The notes below the pieces were generated by a model, which did no database searches, was not told the origin of the DNA, and saw nothing but the letters and a program-made list of their open reading frames with translations. From Notolepis coatsorum (lineage: Eukaryota; Chordata; Actinopteri; Aulopiformes; Paralepididae): a DNA stretch of 64,000 bases. Position 1 is the stretch's first letter, and every line of letters starts with the position of its first letter. A program made the translations under genes and the position numbers. Shown piece after piece: positions 1 to 13,072 of this stretch. Location: the NCBI GenBank assembly GCA_963971535.1, contig OZ020601.1:16090140-16154139 (forward strand). The letters are read 5' to 3'.

Positions 1-289
1 GGGATCAGCTCGTGCGCCGGGATGCTACAGGTGCAAGTATCATATCCTGTGAAGCTACACTTAATCCCCAAAACGGGATTATAACCGTTGCGGACATGCA
101 GGCTCAGAATATTCAAAACTCAATGATGATGATGACAGCGGCCTAATGCACTGTATACCTCATTTTTGCATAAAGAAAAAGCTGCATTCTGTACTGTATA
201 CTTTATTGTTTGCATTTTGTACTTCACTTTGTACTTTAGGTTGTATTTTAGTTTGTATATTCAATTGTATATTTTGTATAGTGTTTGGC

Positions 290-378
290 CTTTATTCTTT
301 TGAAGCACATCTCAGGAGGCTCATACAGAACCAAGAATGTCACTGTAATGTGCCTTATATGTGACAAATAAAACTTGA
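290..378 (+). repeat. LINE 3' tail (family with 'tgacaaataaaac' end)
   Basis: This short 3' end reads 'aaccaag..tcactgtaatg..atatgtgacaaataaaactt'. The same tail recurs at 49433-49556 (plus) and, reverse-complemented, at 26603-26700 and 48181-48620. Recurrence with a fixed 3' boundary and no coding body suggests 5'-truncated retroposition. The parent family is not identified. Confidence 0.55.
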
Positions 379-635
379 AATGGTAAATGGTGCATTTATA
401 TAGCAGCTTTTATCCAAAGCGCTTTACAATTGTTCCTCACATTTTACACATTCACTCACACATTCACACACCGACGGCGTAAAAGGTGCCAACCTGCTCA
501 TCGAAAGCAGTTAAGGGGTTAAGTGCCTTGCCCATGGACACGCTGCCCGGGAGGAGCGGGAATCGAACCCCGGAAACCTCCGGATTACCAGACGACTGCT
601 CTACCTCCCGAGCTACTGTCGCCCCAATGCATGCA
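379..635 (-). repeat. tRNA-derived SINE
   Basis: Read on the minus strand it starts with GGGGCGACAGTAGCTCGG and a tRNA-like head. An A-box-like TAGCTCGGGAGGTAGAGC and a B-box-like GGTTCGATTCC are in the right order. The body ends in an AAGCGCTTTGGATAAAAG / CTATATAAATGCACC tail of the kind shared by fish SINEs and L2-like LINEs. It abuts a LINE tail on its low-coordinate side and a (CT)n tract on the other. Confidence 0.8.
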
Positions 636-751
<116 letters not shown>

Positions 752-1316
752 TTCATCTATCTGATCAATCTATGTTTTATCATGACATGTTGGTGTCATG
801 TCTGGACGCTATAGGGTCTCTGTGCAGCAGTCACACCGCATCTCGTTCTGTTTTTATTCATATTCGACCCGATCTGCGCTCTCGGCTCCGCGTTTCTGCT
901 GAGTCCTTCAGAGGAGACACAACTTGCCTGTGGCCCATGCTTTCGCTTATGGAAATATCTGACCTCAGTGGAAACTGGGTTGATGAAAATCCCGTCTCTC
1001 TGCCAGGCGACTACCCGGAGTCAAATAGACGGCAGAGTCATGAAAAAAACACATTGTGTTCACTTTTTTTTTTTTTTTTTTTTTTTTACAAATGTAGCGA
1101 ATGTAACATACATTTCACGAATTGAAATAGGCCTGTTTACATTATACAGAACACGACGAATGGACATTTAATATCCAATATCCACATGTGATCTGAAAAC
1201 ATGTCATGCTTCTAATGATGGAATAATAACGCAATTTCACGACAGCAATCCACGAAACATGCAATCAAGTCCGATCATAGAAGAGAGACAGTGTCCGAGC
1301 AGCGCGCGTGAATCAG

Positions 1317-1394
1317 CCTCACGTCCATCCTTATTCCTGGTCTTTGTCCCCGGACGAAGTCAACCAAATGTACTTCAGTAAAGTATGTCCACTG

Positions 1395-1482
<88 letters not shown>

Positions 1483-1541
1483 GTTCATGTTTTCAAGACA
1501 TTCTTGCTCAGGGAAGATATCAATAGTCTGTGCGCACTGAG
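1317..1541 (-). pseudogene. Duplicated 3' tail of the adjacent GPCR
   Basis: This block aligns with 1568-1735 over 'gtccatccttattcctggtc', 'caaatgtacttcagtaaa', the (ATT)n tract and then 'gttcatgttttc.agacattc'. Read on the minus strand it encodes a diverged copy of the receptor's last residues, LSAHRLLISSLSKNVLKT, then a stop. The real tail is LRAHKLLVSFLRKNVSKT, so 12 of 18 residues agree. It is a tandem partial duplication, with no upstream receptor sequence attached. Confidence 0.8.
1398..1482. repeat. (ATT)n microsatellite
   Basis: About 28 copies of ATT. A shorter interrupted ATT/GTT tract occupies the equivalent place (1640-1677) in the second duplicate unit, so the repeat predates the duplication and then expanded. 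Confidence 0.97.
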
Positions 1542-1567
1542 TAGAGAAACAGGGTCCGAACGCGGTC

Positions 1568-1735
1568 ATGTCCATCCTTATTCCTGGTCTTTTTCCCCCC
1601 CACAAAGTCAATCAAATGTACTTCAGTAAATGTCCACTGTTTTATTATTATTATTATTATTGTTATTATTATTATTGTTCATGTTTTCGAGACATTCTTG
1701 CGCAGGAAAGATACCAATAGTTTGTGCGCGCGGAG
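1568..1735 (-). repeat. Second unit of the GPCR-tail tandem duplication
   Basis: This is the intact unit containing the true C-terminal codons and stop (1679-1681) of the receptor plus its proximal 3' untranslated sequence. Offset from the other unit is about 246 bases. Confidence 0.75.
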
Positions 1736-2710
1736 CCTAAACTTCTGATCCCTCACGCTGTAAATGATGACGTTCCAGCAGCTGTTCGAAGCCAGGATCC
1801 AAAAGGCACAGAAGGAGAAGTTGCACCACTCGTACCCAACCACGTTCCCCACCACGAACACGGCGATGGGCGTGAAGGACGCGGTGAAGGCGAGCGTCAG
1901 GGTCCCGATGGTCCGCGCCGCCTTGATGTCCGAGAAGGTGGGCTTGGTGACACTCTGGCTCTCGCTCGTCTGAAGGTGTTTCCTGCGCTTGGAGTGTCGC
2001 CTGATGCTGGACATGGAGATGATGTTCACCACCACGGTGCCGCCGAGCAGCGTGAAGTCGAACGCCGGGAAGAGGAGCAGGACCTTCCACGCTTGGCTCG
2101 GGAACTCGGAGAGGGTGCCCAGTGCGTAATTGCACATCCGACTGCAGGGGTTGTACTCCAGCGCGATCTCGTTGCCGGTGAAGACCATCGGGGCCACCGC
2201 CAGGAAGAAGCTCCCCGCCCAGGAGAGGAAGATGAGGATGGTGGTCCTTTTACGCGTGATCACCGCCTCCTTGTGCAGCGGCCGCAGGACGGCGATGCTC
2301 CGCTCGATGGTCAGCAGGAAGATGGTCGTGATGGACACCAACGTGCAACCCGCGAAGATGGGGCCGATGACATTGCACGGGTGGAAAAGGCGCGTCTCTT
2401 GCGAATTGTTCACGGTCCACTCCGGCGCCCGGTCGCTCAGCATGAGCGCCACCTCCGCGTACACCGACAGCGGCACCACGAACGCACCCACGGCCAGGTC
2501 GGCCACGGCCAGCGACGCCTTCAGGTATCCCTGTGGCGTGTGGAAGTGCTTGGTCCCCAGCACCACGGCCAGTGTCACCGCGTTGCCCAGCAATATAGCG
2601 AAAATCAGCAGCACCATGAAGAGCACCATCAGGATCTTGTAAGTCAGCGTGCCCCAGCACACGGTGCAGTGCGCCGGCTCCGGCGTGGTCAGCGTGCAGG
2701 ACTCGACCAT
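1679..2710 (-). CDS. Class A (rhodopsin-like) G protein-coupled receptor, orphan
   Basis: The open frame is 343 codons on a single exon, ATG at 2710, TGA at 1679. Seven hydrophobic segments fit a class A receptor. TM1 carries GN (Asn43) and TM2 carries LAVADLAVG (Asp71). Cys112 precedes TM3 and can pair with a loop-2 cysteine (189 or 193). The TM3 end is ERS (136-138) instead of DRY. Trp164 is in TM4. TM6 has Pro281 but no CWxP. TM7 ends NVIIY (313-317) instead of NPxxY. Possible N-glycosylation sites are NNS 101 and NFS 297. The tail is short and basic. It should sit in the plasma membrane and signal through G proteins; the ligand is unknown. The TM7 pattern N-x-IYS-x(4)-FR recalls GPR21/GPR52, but this is only recollection. 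The gene is GC-rich against AT-rich surroundings. A start upstream is not favoured because the 5' side has no in-frame membrane sequence. Confidence 0.9.
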   Translation of the reverse strand: MVESCTLTTPEPAHCTVCWGTLTYKILMVLFMVLLIFAILLGNAVTLAVVLGTKHFHTPQGYLKASLAVADLAVGAFVVPLSVYAEVALMLSDRAPEWTVNNSQETRLFHPCNVIGPIFAGCTLVSITTIFLLTIERSIAVLRPLHKEAVITRKRTTILIFLSWAGSFFLAVAPMVFTGNEIALEYNPCSRMCNYALGTLSEFPSQAWKVLLLFPAFDFTLLGGTVVVNIISMSSIRRHSKRRKHLQTSESQSVTKPTFSDIKAARTIGTLTLAFTASFTPIAVFVVGNVVGYEWCNFSFCAFWILASNSCWNVIIYSVRDQKFRLRAHKLLVSFLRKNVSKT

Positions 2711-3084
2711 GATGAGGCTGGAAGTTAGTGTTGTTGTTGTTGTTGTGATGAAGCAGATGGCGGCCCCGTCCTCGGCGGCATGGCGAGCAGCTGGTCAACA
2801 GACCTGACTCTGCACTGCATGTGCATGGTGAGGTAAACAGACCTGACTCTGCACTGCATGGCTCTGCGCGCTCTGCTCGCGCGGTCAGGCACACGGCGGT
2901 GACGCTGCGGTCACGCGCCGGGCAGCAGCTAGGGGGAGAAAAAAGATGACATCATGATAAGCCCGACAACAGCTGGAGTAGTAAAATACAGCTGGTACTG
3001 GTTGTATCGTTCAAAGTGGATTTCACAACAGTTAATCCACGCGCAAACCCGTCCAGTACAGTACATCTCGTCTCCAAAATTGCA
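2711..3084 (-). other. GPCR upstream region
   Basis: This holds a GTT repeat near 2729-2746 and a 23-base direct duplication ('cagacctgactctgcactgc' and neighbours) at about 2800-2823 and 2839-2862. The flank up to 2930 is GC-rich and could be promoter or 5' UTR. No TATA box or splice site stands out. Confidence 0.35.
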
Positions 3085-3296
3085 AGACCCACTTTAACCC
3101 TTTCACTACCACACTACAGAAGGTTAACCCTTTCACTACCGTCGACCTTTAACCTTCAAACTACAGAATTAACCTTCTGTAGTGTGGTTGTGAAAGGGTC
3201 AACCCGTTGTCGTGTGGCAGTGAAAGGGTTAACCTTCTGTATTGTCACAGTGAAAGGGTTAACCCTTTGGTAGTGTGGTAGTGAAAGGGTTCAAGC
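3085..3296. repeat. Inverted array of 'ggttaaccctttcactac' units
   Basis: Units of about 38-40 bases read 'ttaaccctttcactaccac' to about 3170 and then appear reverse-complemented ('agtgaaagggttaacc') to 3296. The whole forms a large imperfect hairpin. A homologous direct array lies at 27160-27296. Confidence 0.85.
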
Positions 3297-3542
3297 ACAT
3301 GTCCCCTCAATACGCATGCCGTAAAACCATTCGTGCTACAATTCTAAAAGATATGGCAACACAAGTTGCAAACATTATTTGCCAGTATAGTCTACGTTTT
3401 TACACATAGCCTATAGTATCAGACTACTCACCTTTACCTGGAAATGTCCACGGTATGCAGTCCTCAGGCTATTTCCATGCATATTATCCATACAGCTATA
3501 TTCAATTAAAAACATACCTTGTATATCCCTAAAAATGACTAA

Positions 3543-3545
<3 letters not shown>

Positions 3546-3620
<75 letters not shown>
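3546..3620. repeat. (TA)n microsatellite
   Basis: About 75 bases of TA. Sequence 3297-3545 and 3621-3930 shows no recognisable feature. Confidence 0.97.
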
Positions 3621-3624
<4 letters not shown>

Positions 3625-3934
3625 GAAAAAAGACAATTTCAAACTATCTTCCCTAAGCATACGGTAAGGATTAGGCAACACATTTGCCATAGAACATGAC
3701 TTTTTAATTGATGGTGATGAAGCTGTAAAGACTGCCAGAACATCGCACAGCAGTCACATTATTGTCCAGATGAAATTATTACGCCGGCAGGTTCACACCA
3801 TTGGCTGAGGCTCTTGATGACAACACTGTCCTCCCCGCCCACATAGTCCTGTCCTTGGGAATCTGTGGTTAACGGTGACATGTCTCGTCAGTTGTCAGAA
3901 GTTATATTTCTTCAACTTTCCTCCATTGAAAATA

Positions 3935-4305
3935 GTTAGCCGCCTATTCTCGGTCCTTGCTCCACAATGGTGGAACGTACTTCCCACCACAACTAGGACA
4001 GCCGGAACATGACCAATCGACAAAAAACACACTTCTTCAATCAATATCTGAAATTAAAGAAAAAACTAAAGAAAAAATAAACTTAATACTATCATGCACT
4101 CTTCCACTAAATAATCTTCCTTGTCTATATTACTACCTACTATACCAATATTATGTCTATGCACTGAACACTGCAGCACCCAAGTTTCAGCACTGTTTGA
4201 TGAACATTGTTACTCAGCTGACAGAGTTGTACCTTCCTGCTGAGCTGTTGTACAGAACTTGTAAGTCGCTTTGGATAAAAGCGTTCAGCTGACTAAATGT
4301 AAATG
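3935..4305 (+). pseudogene. L2-like LINE 3' fragment
   Basis: The start reads LFSVLAPQWWNVLPTTTRTA, the C-terminal 'ApxxWNxLP' block of L2-type reverse transcriptase ORFs, broken by stops soon after. It ends with 'aagtcgctttggataaaagc' and a 'ctaaatgtaaatg' tail. The same tail appears reverse-complemented at 50643-50710. It is 5' truncated. Confidence 0.75.
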
Positions 4306-4326
4306 TAGGATATGAAGCCTGCAGTT

Positions 4327-4327
4327 A

Positions 4328-4366
<39 letters not shown>

Positions 4367-5995
4367 AACTTTATTAACAGATTGCAGAATGGGTACAGTA
4401 CAGTACAGCTCAATACATACAATTGTTAAGGGGATGCAGACCAGAGAAAGACTTTCGTCTTGTTTACATCAGGGTCCCCCATTTTCAATTCATCGTAACA
4501 TATATGACATACATGACATACAGATAGACAGTACTGCTACATCTATATATTTATGACATACCATATTTGTAAATACAGTACTGTTTGTGATACAGAGAGA
4601 GCCCAGAAAAAAAAGTATATACATTTGCCGTAGAAACTGTACATTGGATTGGGTAGGTGGGAGGGGGGGGGGGGGGACTGTACATTGGAGGTGGTTGGGG
4701 GGGGGGGGTTGGGTAGGGGGGGAGGTTGGGTAGGAGGGGTGGGTGGGGGACACTGTACAAACAAAACTGTACATTGGAATATTGACAAGACCATACTTGG
4801 TAATTTACTGTACATTGGAGGGGGTTGTGTTAGGACATTTACAGGGGCCAGTTTCGAATTGCAGTCTCCCGTAGGTGTTTTTTGAGAGTGTTTTTGAAAG
4901 TGGGTAGTGATTCACATTCCTTTACAGCTTTGGGTAGGGCGTTCCACATTGATGTGGCATAATTGCGAAACGTGTTTAGTCCCTTGTTTGAGCCGAATCT
5001 GGGTTTAACATGATTTGTGGAGCTCCCTCTGGTGTTGTGATCGTGGTATTCACTGACCTTTGGGAAGTATTTTGACATGTACATGGGTACCTTGGTCGTG
5101 TAGTGTATCTTGTAGACCAGGCCCATTGCAAGTTGCTGTACTCTGTCGTCTACTCTAAGCCATCCTAAGTTGTCAAAGTGGGCAGGGGTGAGGTGGGTTC
5201 TAGGAGTAAGGTCAAGCAGTAGTCTGACCAGTTTGTTTTAAGATGTTTGTAATTTTGTTTTTAGCGCCTTTGAGGTGCTTTGGTACCATGAGGTGCAAGC
5301 ATAGTCGTAGTACCCTTGAATGAGTGCTCCTGCCAGAGTCTTCAGGGTATTCTTGTTTACCAGTGAGGAGATCCGGTACAAGAATCGAGTTCGTTGGTTG
5401 ACTTTTTTTATTACATTGGATGCCATTTTGTCACAGGAAAGATTTGCCTCTAAAATGGAACCCAGGTAGGTAATATCTTCTTTCCTCGTGACAATATTGT
5501 CACCCACTGTAACTGAGAAGCCGTCGGTCTTGCTGAGTTTGTTATTTGAACCGAAGAGAATGGACTCTGTTTTGCCCATGTGTAATGATAGTTTGTTATC
5601 AGCGAGCCATATGCAGATTTTGCCTAGTTCTGAGCTGAGGGTTTTTTCAACCTGTAACTTGTTCTTGTCAGAGACCAGCAGGGCTGAGTCGTCCGCAAAC
5701 AGGAACAAGTTGCAGTCACAAGCTGACGACATGTCATTTGCATAAATTAGGAACAGTAGCGGACCTAGTATGCTTCCTTGTGGAACACCACAGCTTACTG
5801 TGAGGGGGGGGGGTAGGGTACCGTTTACCTCCACCATCTGCTCTCTCCCCTCCAGGTAGGACTGCATCCAGCTCACTGATAGACTATCAAAACCAATTGC
5901 TTTTAGCTTGTCAATCAGAATGGTGTGATTGACAGTGTCGAAGGCCTTTTGTAGGTCCAGCATGACCATGCCGCAGTATTTGCCCGTATTAATAT
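4327..5995 (-). mobile_element. 5'-truncated Rex1/CR1-like LINE (best copy of family)
   Basis: The 3' end lies at low coordinates: a (TTGA)n tail, then 'aaaactttattaacagattg'. The 3' UTR is G-rich (poly-G near 4663-4720 in plus orientation). The coding body covers reverse transcriptase and the C-terminus. It stops abruptly near 5995, as expected of incomplete reverse transcription. Other truncated copies of this family lie at 7398-7430, 30500-30855, 33973-34515, 40695-40840 and 48690-48885. The clade is assigned from general RT layout and is not certain. Confidence 0.85.
4839..5969 (-). pseudogene. LINE reverse transcriptase, one in-frame stop
   Basis: One reading frame runs from 5969 to 4839, interrupted only by TAA at 5238-5240. 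The next codon after it continues the family sequence (NKLVRLLLDLTPRTHLTP). Recognisable RT blocks are LDLQKAFDTVNH, the SCGVPQGSILGPLLFLIYAND block, and the catalytic FADDSALLVS. The C-terminal part contains 'NYATSMWNALP', the usual end block. The stop is a likely CAA-to-TAA change. The frame remains open upstream of the first ATG until the 5' truncation, so the ATG is not a real start. Confidence 0.85.
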
Positions 5996-6660
5996 TAGGA
6001 CTGCTTTCTGCTGGATAACGTCAATGCTTGAGATCCCACATCATTGTACATGTTTGAGAGTCTATATAATGTCCTCTGTCAAATTATGCAAAATCTTAAA
6101 GTAAACTATAAACTAACCTGACCTGTATATTCTTGTCTGATGTATAACTGAATATAATCATAATGTAGACCTTCCTAGTGATCTCATTCTGTTTGGTTTA
6201 TCTTGTTCTGTTTGAAGGCTTTCCTTTCCTTTGGTAAAAACACTGTTTTGTTTTGTTTATTTTATTTTATGTTAATGTATCTCATCTCTTGTAGATTTAG
6301 TGTGGATTTTGCTGATACTTTATAGCACAGGCTTTGGTGTTGGATTTGTTATTGTTTTGTTGATCATTAATTTGTTTATTCTGATCATCAAGGTAGCAGC
6401 TATTCTTCCTGGGGTCCACATAAAAACACAAAACATTCACATACAGCATCCAGGAAGCACGCAGCAGGATGCTATTTGATTCCACATATTTATGCATTTC
6501 CTGTAAAAACAGGAAGCTATAGGGAGGGACTTGTCATGGATATTGTTTGGCGTTTACAGTAACCAATAGCGCTGAATGTGCATTATGGTTGACCCATTAG
6601 CTAGCAAGCTAATGTTAGCAACATACATTAGCAACGTTACGCAACATTAGTCATAGACTA
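5996..6660. other. No gene seen
   Basis: AT-rich unique-looking sequence. 'gcagctattcttcctggggt' near 6401 looks like part of a common fish repeat. No credible ORF or RNA gene. Confidence 0.4.
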
Positions 6661-6661
6661 A

Positions 6662-6800
6662 TGCCAACCACCCTCTCCACCAGAGCAGCAGTCGCAGCGG
6701 ACGGCTCATCTCCCTGCACTCGCGGACTGAGCGGCACAGGAGGTCCTTTGTCCCCACAACCATCAGACTGTACAACAGCTCAATTAACGGAAATAAACGA
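6662..6800 (+). pseudogene. LINE C-terminal fragment
   Basis: In one frame it reads SLHSRTERHRRSFVPTTIRLYN, the 'T-E-R-x-R-x-S-F-x-P-x-x-I-R-L-Y-N' ending seen in several fish LINE families. It has no upstream RT and no 3' tail. Nothing further is recognisable to 7397. Confidence 0.6.
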
Positions 6801-7397
6801 TAAAATACCATTAAGAATACCTACAAAACAACCGTTGTGTCATTGTTGGGACAGATACTGGTGTATAAGTGACAATCAGTGCAAGACATATGTGATAAAA
6901 GAACATAAACATCTATTTAGATTTCTTGGGGCCTTTAACACAGTCTACAGTTTTGGCCCCAGGCCTGTCTATGGAAGCAGTGGACACAGCGAAACAAAAG
7001 CATATAATCCCGTGCTCAAGTGTGTGTTGAGGTAATCCTTAATCCAGGGTTCCAGTGTGATTTAGGCCCTTGCTCTGATGCTTCACGGCATGCTGAATTT
7101 GTTTATGGGGCTTAAGCAATATTAACAAGAGGCCATAATAAACCTGTATAGGCTGCCAACTACATCTTCTATATAGTCGTTGTATTTATACAATTCAAAT
7201 AATGTGGCGTTTCACTAAACCTAGCAGGTCAACAAGTTACAACAATAAATCAAGATATGAGGGGTAAGGAATAATCTGGCATGGGATTTATTGTTTCATC
7301 CGTCCATTTGTCGTCGGCGAAAAACAGTATGAAGGATACACGTTTATACACTGTATGAAGGATACATGCAGGATCTTGCCCCAGGAAAACTTGTAAT

Positions 7398-7430
7398 CCC
7401 CCATCAGGGTCCCCCATTTTCAATTCATAA
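7398..7430 (-). repeat. Tiny fragment of the 4.3-kb LINE family
   Basis: 'ccatcagggtcccccatttt' and following bases match 4469-4495 of the main LINE copy in the same orientation. Confidence 0.6.
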
Positions 7431-7645
7431 TGAGTTGAAATGAATGAATCTAAATCTGATCCGATCAGAGATAGGGATTAAAAGTTTTGAACTCCTGGGC
7501 CAATTTGCAGGATTTACAGCTCAACTCTCCACACAGTGTTACCATGTGACTAAAACGTTGTTGCCATTAGGTGGCAGTAGTGAGACGCCTCACTCACTTT
7601 AAGACCTCACACTAAGACCTCAATGTGATTTACAATACCCTACCC

Positions 7646-7710
7646 TTCCTCCTCCTCCTCCTCCTCCTCCTCCTCCTCCTCCTCCTCCTCCTCCTCCTCC
7701 TCCTCCTCCA
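7646..7710. repeat. (CCT)n microsatellite
   Basis: About 21 copies of the trinucleotide. Confidence 0.96.
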
Positions 7711-7764
7711 TCACAGCAATCAACATGCAGACATTTTGGTGAATAAGGCTCCCAGAGATAGAAA

Positions 7765-7946
7765 GCCAAGTATCTGTGATCTTTGATGGGTAGGCTACAG
7801 CCTCAAAGGACATTATCTGTGATCTCTGATGGGTAGGCTACAGCCTCAGAGGTCATTATATGTGATCTCTGATGGGTAGGCTACAGCCTCAGAGGTCATT
7901 ATCTGTGATCTCTGATGGGTAGGCTGCAGCCTCAAAGGACAGGTCC
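7765..7946. repeat. 45-bp minisatellite, about 4 copies
   Basis: The unit contains 'tatctgtgatctctgatggg' and 'taggctacagcctcagaggt'. Copies differ at a few sites. Region 7947-8480 shows no recognisable feature. Confidence 0.93.
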
Positions 7947-8485
7947 AGTGGGCCTCCACTTCCTCAAGTCCACAGGAATTTGTACGAGTGTCCGTAGGGA
8001 GAGTAACACAGTTAAATGTTGAAAGCAGCCCACGTGTTACATCCGTCAAGAGACGGCTGACTTTACATACTGGAGACACACACAACAACACACGCAAACA
8101 TCAAGGCCGGATGGGTAGGACGGATGCCAGACCTGAGGCGAATAGAAAGTGAGACACATGGCCATTCAGGGCTTCTTGGGTTTGCAGGTGAAAGACTGAG
8201 CCCCTTGGAACGGATCAAACACAAACTCAGCTCTTATGACTTGACTGAATGCAGTAGTTTACTTATGTATGACTGGCATGGCAGGCTATAATTATGTGAT
8301 TTATTCCACATTTCTGCATTTCACAGAGGTAACCGAGGGTGTATCTGGCAGTTCTGTCATAACCCCCTTCACAAAGCTGGAATCTCTATGGGCTCGACTC
8401 AGACTCTTCCTCTGTGTCACCTTTGTCCTTTTAGTCCTTCTCATTTGATCTATGTGGAGCCAGAGCTCCTACCCATTGCTTCAAG

Positions 8486-9476
8486 GGCAACAGAGAGGCA
8501 GGAGACAACAGAGAGAGGCAGGGGACAACAGAGAGGCAGGAGACAACAGAGAGGCAGGAGACAACAGAGAGGCAGGGGACAACAGAGAGGCAGGAGACAA
8601 CAGAGAGGCAGGAGACAACAGAGAGGCAGGGGACAACAGAGAGGCAGGAGACAACAGAGAGGCAGGAGACAACAGAGAGGCAGGGGACAACAGAGAGGCA
8701 GGAGACAACAGAGAGGCAGGAGACAACAGAGAGGCAGGAGACAGGAGACAACAGAGAGGCAGGAGACAGGAGAGAGGCAGGAGACAACAGAGAGGCAGGA
8801 GACAGGAGACAACAGAGAGGCAGGGGACAACAGAGAGGCAGGAGACAACAGAGAGGCAGGAGACAACAGAGAGGCAGGAGACAACAGAGAGGCAGGAGAC
8901 AACAGAGAGGCAGGAGACAGGAGACAACAGAGAGGCAGGGGACAACAGAGAGGCAGGAGACAACAGAGAGGCAGGAGACAACAGAGAGGCAGGGGACAAC
9001 AGAGAGGCAGGAGACAACAGAGAGGCAGGAGACAACAGAGAGGCAGGAGACAACAGAGAGGCAGGAGACAACAGAGAGGCAGGGGACAACAGAGAGGCAG
9101 GAGACAACAGAGAGGCAGGAGACAACAGAGAGGCAGGAGACAACAGAGAGGCAGGAGACAACAGAGAGGCAGGGGACAGGAGAGAGGCAGGAGACAACAG
9201 AGAGGCAGGGGACAACAGAGAGGCAGGAGACAACAGAGAGGCAGGGGACAGGAGAGAGGCAGGAGACAGGAGACAACAGAGAGGCAGGAGACAACAGAGA
9301 GGCAGGAGACAACAGAGAGGCAGGAGACAGGGGACAACAGAGAGGCAGGGGACAACAGAGAGGCAGGAGACAGGGGACAACAGAGAAGCAGGGGACAACA
9401 GAGAGGCAGGGGACAACAGAGAGGCAGGGGACAACAGAGAGGCAGGAGACAACAGAGAGGCAGGAGACAACAGTTA
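8486..9476. repeat. 18-bp minisatellite (about 1 kb)
   Basis: The unit is 'gaggcaggagacaacaga' with an alternative 'gaggcaggggacaacaga' and shortened units carrying 'gagacaggaga'. Because the period is 18, several frames on both strands stay open for 300-420 codons; these are not genes. The alternation of A and G variants in blocks suggests higher-order unit copying. Confidence 0.97.
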
Positions 9477-9480
9477 GACA

Positions 9481-10320
9481 GGGGATGAGAGAACAAGAAA
9501 AGAACGGTGGCAGTGAGTGAGATGGAGGGGCGGTATAGAAGAGGGGGGGGTAGACGGGTGTTGACGCAGCATCTAACCAGGGCGAGAGACGGAGCGGTCC
9601 CGGTCCCACGCCATGTCAACAGACAGCACCCGGCGCGCAGACTCGTTACTTGGATTAATTCGCTCTGACCGTGACATGCCCCCCCCCCAGCAAACACCTT
9701 CCCATCCCCCCAGCCCAGCACGGCTCAGCCCTATTGGCTCTCGAGGGTGGATGGAGAGGGGGGGAAGGGGGAGAGGCGTTGGGAGGCTGATGCTGCGGAT
9801 TTCAAGTGACAGATGTGCGAGTCGTATAGTGGCTATAAGCTCGGGTTTAGCGACCGAGGTCCATCGGTACAGTGGTTTACTGGCCGCATGCAAAAGTGTG
9901 TAGTCACATCCAGTCACGTTGGAGTGTCCGATTATGTCATCTTTGTTTTGGCATGCGCTCCACTCGGGAGGGACGCGTGCGTGCGTGCCAGGAAGTTTGG
10001 ACAGGGAGGGAAGGAACTGGAGAAATGCTTTGTGGGATGAAGTGCGAGGGCAGAGAAGCTACCCCAGATGGTTATGATATTTTAAGAGGGGGGAAATCCC
10101 CTTCTGATTTAGCAGGATTTGACTGTGTAATTATATTGTAATGACAGTAGTGATGATGTGCCAGCCTCACAATAACCAAAACCAGGTCGGTTTCAAGTGT
10201 TCAGAGTATTATAATTTCCTTTTGATTTAGATTTCTCCTCAGAAATGTGTGTGAGAGTTTTAATTGCATTAAAATCACTTTTTCAGCTCTTGCTGGTTTG
10301 GTCCACTACAAGACTACAAC
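9481..10320. other. No gene seen
   Basis: GC-moderate sequence with G- and C-runs. Overlapping short frames on both strands near 9573-9917 lack any family motif. Confidence 0.4.
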
Positions 10321-10326
10321 CCACCA

Positions 10327-12343
<2,017 letters not shown>

Positions 12344-12439
12344 GGCTATAACTACTACTATCATATGAGCAGGTATGACAATACATTTTAGACATCAGGT
12401 CTACATTTCCACATCCGTTCCCGATTCTGGCCTTCTGTT

Positions 12440-12740
12440 TTTGAAACCTTTTCCTTCATTTGTGACAGGGAGATCAGCCCTAACCACTTGGTTGCAGTCT
12501 TTGGAGTGCTCCCTGGCGAAATGAGGGTATCTGTCGCTCAATCAGATGCTGTGGCCTTCTCCTCTTTGTTGGCTAGACGCCTTATTTTGCTTACTGTAAC
12601 TGGAAGTCAGCCACTCCTCCATCACATCGACGCTGGGTTGAAGATGTGATGGCACACCTAAAACTTGAGAGACTTAAATACTCCACCAGGGGCTCTACCC
12701 AGAAATGTTTCCAAGTTTGGCAGCCATTTTTTTTATTATT
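12440..12740 (+). pseudogene. L1/Tx1-like LINE C-terminal remnant
   Basis: One frame gives LLARRLILL; after a frameshift another gives WVEDVMAHLKLERLKYSTRG and then FQVWQPFF. This A-R-x-I-L ... W ... L-x-L-E ... F-x-x-W-x-P-F series is the usual end of L1-type ORF2. It is short, frameshifted and without a tail. Confidence 0.7.
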
Positions 12741-12779
12741 TCAATCTAAAATTCCCGATTGAGGATGTTTAGGCATAAA

Positions 12780-13072
12780 ACGATAGGTTATGACTATAAC
12801 CAAGTTCTGTTAGTTAGGGGCGATGCTTGGCATCACACTGCACTATCTCGCGTACGTGCACACGTACTGAATAAACCACAAATGTACCTCTAATACCAGT
12901 ATTAGTCTGACCACACCCCTCATCAGCTTACCTTCATAAGCAGGTGTGTGGTCACCTGCTCTCCTCCTTCCCAAGCTTTCACCACAAGGTGAGGTCAAGG
13001 GCTGCAGCGGCCGTCTGATGCCAAGCATCGCCCCTAACTAACAGAACTTGGTTATAGTCATAACCTATCGTT
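12780..13072. mobile_element. Miniature inverted-repeat element, 54-bp perfect ends
   Basis: Ends 'acgataggttatgactataa...' at 12780 and its exact reverse complement ending at about 13072 form arms of about 54 bases. The interior (about 12835-12985) matches 19690-19866 in reverse orientation, so it is a deletion relative of the large neighbouring element. No coding sequence. Confidence 0.8.

Noticed and set aside
379..635. Real tRNA gene
   Set aside because: A and B boxes are present, but the sequence continues into a SINE body and does not close as a 3' acceptor stem.
1724..2894. Long frames overlapping the GPCR on both strands (up to 334 codons)
   Set aside because: Shadow frames of a GC-rich gene, with Arg/His/Gly-rich composition and no domain.
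8486..9476. CRISPR-like array
   Set aside because: There are no unique spacers between repeats, and the context is a vertebrate-type genome.
8431..9721. Open frames of 300-420 codons on both strands
   Set aside because: They are produced by the 18-bp minisatellite. All frames lacking stops in the unit stay open, and there is no nonrepetitive domain.
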